This document shows positions 6,990-9,498 of a stretch of 9,498 nucleotides of DNA, piece after piece. This DNA is from Microcaldota archaeon. Its GTDB lineage: Archaea; Micrarchaeota; Micrarchaeia; Micrarchaeales; Micrarchaeaceae. Within the stretch, counting starts at the first letter, position 1; every line of letters starts with the position of its first letter. The translations under genes and the position numbers were made by a program. A model generated the notes under the pieces. The model was not told the origin of the DNA, made no database searches, and was given only the letters and a program-made list of their open reading frames with translations. The stretch lies in the NCBI GenBank assembly GCA_021792115.1, contig JAJYVI010000034.1, positions 1 to 9,498 on the forward strand. Direction: 5' to 3'.

Positions 6990-7775
6990 ATGGTCGAAAA
7001 TATGACAGAACAAATAAAACAGGGTAATAAGCAGAACATAATAAGTAACATTAAAAACTTGTTTAGAGGAAACCATGCGCAGATGAAGATAACAATACCA
7101 AAGCAGAAGTATAAAGACTTAGGCAGTATTGATTTTGAAGCAATTGAAAATTTACAGGGATTCAATAAACTTGTTGATTTAAGAGATGATTTTGTAACTC
7201 CAGTGAAAGTTAGCATAGCAGAATGCGATGGGCACTACACTATAACTAGAGACATCCACTTGCCTGTCTTAAAAGATAATATAGGTGTGATGTATATTGG
7301 ATCGCAAGGCTGGAAAACTATCTCAGAAGAAAAAAATTACACAGTAGGAGATTATCTCTTTATCTCAAATGATGCTAAGATTATGGGACACGTGGAAAAG
7401 GAAAAAATAGGTCAGGAATGGCTGCTTATTGATAATAAAATAGAGATAGTGCTAAAATATAGTACAAACTATGAGCTTACTACTGCACTAATTAATAATA
7501 AAGTAGAGACGACGGATAAAATTATGAAGGAGCCAATATACAAAGTATTATCTCCAGGCCTCTATATTTCTAGGTTGTATAATTACCCTGAGCGCCAGCA
7601 CCAGACGGTCGGCATTAAGATAGAAGAAGATTTCAAATTCACTAACAAAAATGGTGATGTAATAAAGGGAAATGCTGGCGATTGGCTAGTAAGCAGCAAG
7701 AATCTTTATAGCGAATACACTTTTGTAGTTAATCCTGAGAACTTCACATTAAGATATATAATTGCAGAGAAATAA
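6990..7775 (+). CDS. Unrecognised GDYL/GDWL-motif protein, first of a tandem pair
   Basis: I do not recognise this family by name. It has 261 residues, no signal peptide and no membrane helix, so it is probably cytoplasmic. The first 35 residues form a basic, likely helical tail (IISNIKNLFRGNHAQMK). The rest looks beta-rich and holds motifs shared with the next gene: VSIAECDGHYT (74-84), GDYL (120-123), LSPGLYISR (187-195), GNAGDWLV (227-234) and a C-terminal RYIIAEK (255-261). The GDYL and GDWL halves resemble each other: Gly-Asp-aromatic-Leu, a variable 10-15 residues, then V/F...F/I...Y. This suggests an internal duplication. A loosely similar pattern (GDWxxxG...F...Y) is known from small phage and bacterial proteins of unknown function; that resemblance is from memory and weak. 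ATG 7002 is an alternative start. It has its own TATA box. Confidence 0.85.
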   Translation: MVENMTEQIKQGNKQNIISNIKNLFRGNHAQMKITIPKQKYKDLGSIDFEAIENLQGFNKLVDLRDDFVTPVKVSIAECDGHYTITRDIHLPVLKDNIGVMYIGSQGWKTISEEKNYTVGDYLFISNDAKIMGHVEKEKIGQEWLLIDNKIEIVLKYSTNYELTTALINNKVETTDKIMKEPIYKVLSPGLYISRLYNYPERQHQTVGIKIEEDFKFTNKNGDVIKGNAGDWLVSSKNLYSEYTFVVNPENFTLRYIIAEK

Positions 7776-7780
7776 AAAAT
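7751..7780 (+). repeat. 30-nt exact block at 3' end of first paralogue
   Basis: Identical to 8450-8479. The block covers the last seven codons (RYIIAEK), the TAA stop and five to six following bases, with every third codon position conserved. Confidence 0.9.
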
Positions 7781-7814
7781 TATTTTTAATATGCTTAAAT
7801 AAAAAGATGGTAAA

Positions 7815-8474
7815 ATGGAGAAAGAAAAAATAAAGAATAATAAGAATTTTGTAAATTTTATAAGGAAAACATCAGATATTATAAACTTTACAATAAGGGG
7901 GCATAAAAAGCTTGATGTTAGCTACATAAATGCACGCAATATATCAGAGCAACCTAACTGCAAAATAGTAATCAACTTAAGTGATCCCATTAGACATAGC
8001 ATCAATGTTTCTATCGCAGAATCTGATGGATGGTACACTCATACATTTCGCTATCATCCATTAGTAATGGATGCGCATACATCTATATGGGCTACCAAAT
8101 CAGAAAAAAGATATTACTGCAAAGGAGATTACCTGCACAGGGATAAATCAGGCATGATTGATGCGCATTTCACAAAAAAACAAATTAATGAACACTACTT
8201 AACATTTAATATTAATGAACCACACAATTATAAAGTAGAAGGGGATCAAAGGAACCTACTCTTTCCTGGACTTTATATTGCACGCTATGAGCCGAATAGC
8301 AGATGCTATGCAATCCAAATTGACACACAATTCAAATATAAGCTTGCTACTGTGAAGCGTACAACAGTTATTGGTAATGCAGGAGACTGGCTAGTAAAAG
8401 AAGCTGACTATCCAATAGTTGAAGTAGTAAAATCAAGAGATTTTGCATCAAGATATATAATTGCAGAGAAATAA
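7815..8474 (+). CDS. Unrecognised GDYL/GDWL-motif protein, second of a tandem pair
   Basis: Paralogue of the gene just upstream, 219 residues. The N-terminal tail (KNNKNFVNFIRKTSDIINF) is basic and possibly helical but shows no clear identity with that of its sister. Shared motifs keep the same order: VSIAESDGWYT (65-75), GDYL (104-107), FPGLYIAR (150-157), GNAGDWLV (187-194) and RYIIAEK (213-219). Outside them identity is low, so the duplication is old. The two genes nevertheless share an exact 30-nt block over the last codons, the stop and the bases after it. There are a few cysteines (C49, C102, C164) but no metal-binding pattern. It starts 39 nt after its neighbour, with AGATGGTAAA directly before ATG. 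Conserved Gly-Asp and aromatic residues suggest a binding pocket or turn; function unknown. Confidence 0.85.
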   Translation: MEKEKIKNNKNFVNFIRKTSDIINFTIRGHKKLDVSYINARNISEQPNCKIVINLSDPIRHSINVSIAESDGWYTHTFRYHPLVMDAHTSIWATKSEKRYYCKGDYLHRDKSGMIDAHFTKKQINEHYLTFNINEPHNYKVEGDQRNLLFPGLYIARYEPNSRCYAIQIDTQFKYKLATVKRTTVIGNAGDWLVKEADYPIVEVVKSRDFASRYIIAEK

Positions 8475-8479
8475 AAAAT
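8450..8479 (+). repeat. 30-nt exact block at 3' end of second paralogue
   Basis: Second copy of the block at 7751-7780. It crosses the stop codon into untranslated sequence. Confidence 0.9.
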
Positions 8480-8526
8480 AGTCAAATAAGTACAGGTATG
8501 TATCGTTTTATTTAAAATTAAAAAAA

Positions 8527-8535
8527 GGAGATGGT
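8527..8535 (+). promoter_or_regulatory. Ribosome binding site for gene at 8541
   Basis: GGAGATGGT ends 5 nt before ATG 8541. Its GGAG is complementary to the CUCC near the 3' end of archaeal 16S rRNA, the clearest such site in the window. The AGATGGTA part recurs before ATG 7815. Confidence 0.55.
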
Positions 8536-8540
8536 ATAAA

Positions 8541-8753
8541 ATGAAAAATATAGGAGAAGATCCCATAGATAATTTTGCAATTAAATTGTCACATATATTT
8601 AATTGCAATAGGACTGAAGCACTGATGAAATTTATAAGAACAACTGGTGTTTCATATCAGCAGTTAAATGATTTCCTTATTAAAAAGTCAAAGGATGAGA
8701 ATAAACCTAGTACTAATAAAGATTCTAAAATTTCAATAGTCTGGGGGCCTTAA
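8541..8753 (+). CDS. Small 70-aa protein, unrecognised
   Basis: This 70-residue protein was not recognised. The good ribosome binding site and native-like codon use support a real gene. The first 50 residues suggest three short helices (NFAIKLSHIFN, RTEALMKFIRTTG, YQQLNDFLIKKS). The turn TTGVSYQQLNDFL looks like the second half of a helix-turn-helix, so a small DNA-binding protein is conceivable, but the evidence is thin. The tail is disordered and polar, ending in SIVWGP. It follows the GDYL/GDWL pair by 66 nt in the same direction and may share their transcript. A 41-nt hairpin repeat with a T-rich tail begins 17 nt after the stop and could be its terminator. Confidence 0.65.
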   Translation: MKNIGEDPIDNFAIKLSHIFNCNRTEALMKFIRTTGVSYQQLNDFLIKKSKDENKPSTNKDSKISIVWGP

Positions 8754-8769
8754 GATTAAATAAGCAATT

Positions 8770-8810
8770 TCTAATAATATTTTAGAAATACTAAATTATT
8801 ATTAGAATAT
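8770..8810. repeat. 41-nt hairpin direct repeat, copy 1
   Basis: Identical to 9286-9326. It contains a 16-nt arm TCTAATAATATTTTAG, a 5-nt loop AAATA, and the arm CTAAATTATTATTAGA, pairing with a single mismatch, then ATAT. Copy 1 is followed by TTTTATTTTT and so looks like a terminator for the upstream gene. Confidence 0.92.
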
Positions 8811-9212
8811 TTTATTTTTAATAAAACCCACTAAAAAAGAAACAATATTGTATTCTTTGATGAAACTTTTATTAGCATATTTTTTGCCAGGGCGTGTTCT
8901 TAATTCTATGATTTCAATCACTGAGGCTTTTTTGGGTGGAGGAAAGGCTTCACAAGGGCTAAATACAGTAAATAAAAACAGCCAGCCCAGCCGAACACAA
9001 CAAACAGTAGTATCCAAAAATTCACTATCATTTGTATTACCTAATAAATCTACTCTTTCAACATATTTAAACCTTGCGGTTACATCTGGCAGCCATGGCT
9101 TCACGCTTGGGGCTGAGACAGCGGGCGAGTAGTATGCGCCTTTGGTGCCAGATTGGTAGTTACCTTTATCATTATTTTTTACGCATATAGCTTGAAGGTT
9201 GTTTATAAGAAA
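8802..9212 (-). pseudogene. Possible truncated or decayed coding sequence
   Basis: The minus strand is open for 136 codons from a TAA at 9213-9215 to a TAA at 8802-8804, but the only usual start is a GTG at 9104. The codons before it still read like protein (NYQSGTKGAYYSPAVSAPS), hinting at a missing 5' end. Later residues include DVTARFKYVERVDLLG and ASVIEIIELRTRPGKK. I recognise no family. The plus strand also has a frame (8848-9132, TTG start) that remains protein-like beyond in-frame stops at 9130, 9157 and 9193, until 9223. Either strand, or neither, may be the original sense. The stop lies inside the first 41-nt repeat. Codons are GC-richer than in neighbouring genes. Confidence 0.25.
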
Positions 9213-9285
9213 TTATATAGTATAAAATTAATACTAGATCTTATTTTGCCGTGTTTTTACAGTAAATAATGTGCATATATAAAAA
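8811..9285. other. Segment between 41-nt repeats with GC-rich island, possible ncRNA or decayed insert
   Basis: 475 nt lie between the repeat copies. Positions 9081-9160 are about 58% G+C by hand count, in a region otherwise near 30%. Local pairing is possible: CTGGCA (9086-9091) with TGCCAG (9146-9151), enclosing GGCG (9124-9127) with CGCC (9137-9140) and the palindrome GCCATGGC. Only the RNase P RNA locus shows a similar composition jump in this window. Both strands also carry long open frames, so the island may instead be a coding remnant. No transposase is present, so if it is mobile it would be non-autonomous. I cannot decide between RNA gene, pseudogene and captured DNA. Confidence 0.4.
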
Positions 9286-9326
9286 TCTAATAATATTTTA
9301 GAAATACTAAATTATTATTAGAATAT
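9286..9326. repeat. 41-nt hairpin direct repeat, copy 2
   Basis: Exact second copy, 516 nt to the right of the first and in the same orientation. It lacks the T-rich tail of copy 1, and the bases on either side differ, so the duplication ends sharply at the 41-nt unit. Confidence 0.92.
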
Positions 9327-9365
9327 ATAATTTACAAAGAGCATTAGTATTTATTTGTTTTTGCC

Positions 9366-9459
9366 TGTTTATTGATTCCGTATATATGAAACGGGTATTG
9401 TAATACTTTTTGTATTTAGTAAATACTGCTTTGATTTACAAATTTCATAGATATGAAAC
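9366..9459. repeat. Pair of related 27-nt sequences 67 nt apart, CRISPR-like edge
   Basis: Sequences ending ...ATATGAAAC at 9366-9392 and 9433-9459 match at 19 of 27 positions by hand alignment, with the last nine identical. Read on the minus strand both begin GTTTCATAT and diverge toward the far end, as expected for a degenerate leader-distal repeat beside a normal one. The second copy contains TTTCATAGATATGAAA, a hairpin. A unit of 67 nt fits repeat plus spacer. The window ends about where the next repeat would begin, so this cannot be confirmed here. No cas gene is in the window. Confidence 0.25.
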
Positions 9460-9498
9460 GAAAAATAGATCTTACAAATAGACTTATTCCATTTTTAT

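Noticed and set aside
8934..8950. GGAGGAAAGGC resembling the RNase P CR-I motif, possible second RNase P-like RNA
   Set aside because: No matching CR-V element, no P1 closing helix and no P4 partner was found around it; the 11-nt match is probably chance.
9086..9151. tRNA-like fold closed by CTGGCA/TGCCAG
   Set aside because: There is no TTCRA-type T loop, no D-loop signature and no credible anticodon arm.
8770..9326. Insertion sequence
   Set aside because: No transposase or recognisable fragment of one; the flanking units are direct rather than inverted relative to each other.

Overview
The window reads as an AT-rich archaeal chromosome, plausibly a small-genome DPANN-type lineage, though lineage is inference. 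The evidence is an archaeal elongation factor 1-alpha, an archaeal-type ribosomal protein uS10, a compact RNase P RNA, TATA-box promoters placed about 25-30 nt before near-leaderless starts, and T-rich terminators. No bacterial -35/-10 promoters were evident. Genes recognised with confidence are all on the + strand.

Left part (1-2022), translation: the 3' part of the EF-1alpha gene (cut by the window edge), an unrecognised 155-aa protein, then uS10 with its own promoter. EF-1alpha and uS10 are often direct neighbours in archaea; here an extra gene sits between them. A 400-nt spacer with a long pyrimidine tract follows, then a small unrecognised helical protein (2432-2761), a long imperfect hairpin (2764-2820) and a non-coding RNA at 2894-3124. 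The RNA is recognised as RNase P RNA from its closing P1 helix and its conserved core motifs.

Middle part (3394-5406): a three-gene cluster of RCK/TrkA-N proteins. The first is an RCK domain alone with an intact GxGxxG motif. The second and third each have two membrane helices, a pore-like loop and an RCK domain. Their loops do not carry the K+-channel TVGYG filter, and the nucleotide-binding glycines are lost step by step from gene 1 to gene 3. I infer a hetero-oligomeric ligand-gated channel, or a transport regulator, with one nucleotide-sensing subunit.

Right part (5407-9498), accessory: a single-pass membrane-anchored protein with a large probably external domain; two tandem diverged paralogues of an unrecognised soluble family, marked by GDYL/GDWL motifs and sharing an exact 30-nt block across their stop codons; and a 70-aa protein. 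Beyond these is a segment bounded by two identical 41-nt hairpin-forming direct repeats (8770-8810 and 9286-9326). It holds a GC-rich, possibly structured or formerly coding island. At the extreme right edge are two related 27-nt sequences 67 nt apart. They look like the degenerate end of a CRISPR array that would continue outside the window.

The best candidates for something undescribed are the non-canonical RCK channel trio, the GDYL/GDWL paralogue pair, and the repeat-bounded island next to the CRISPR-like edge.
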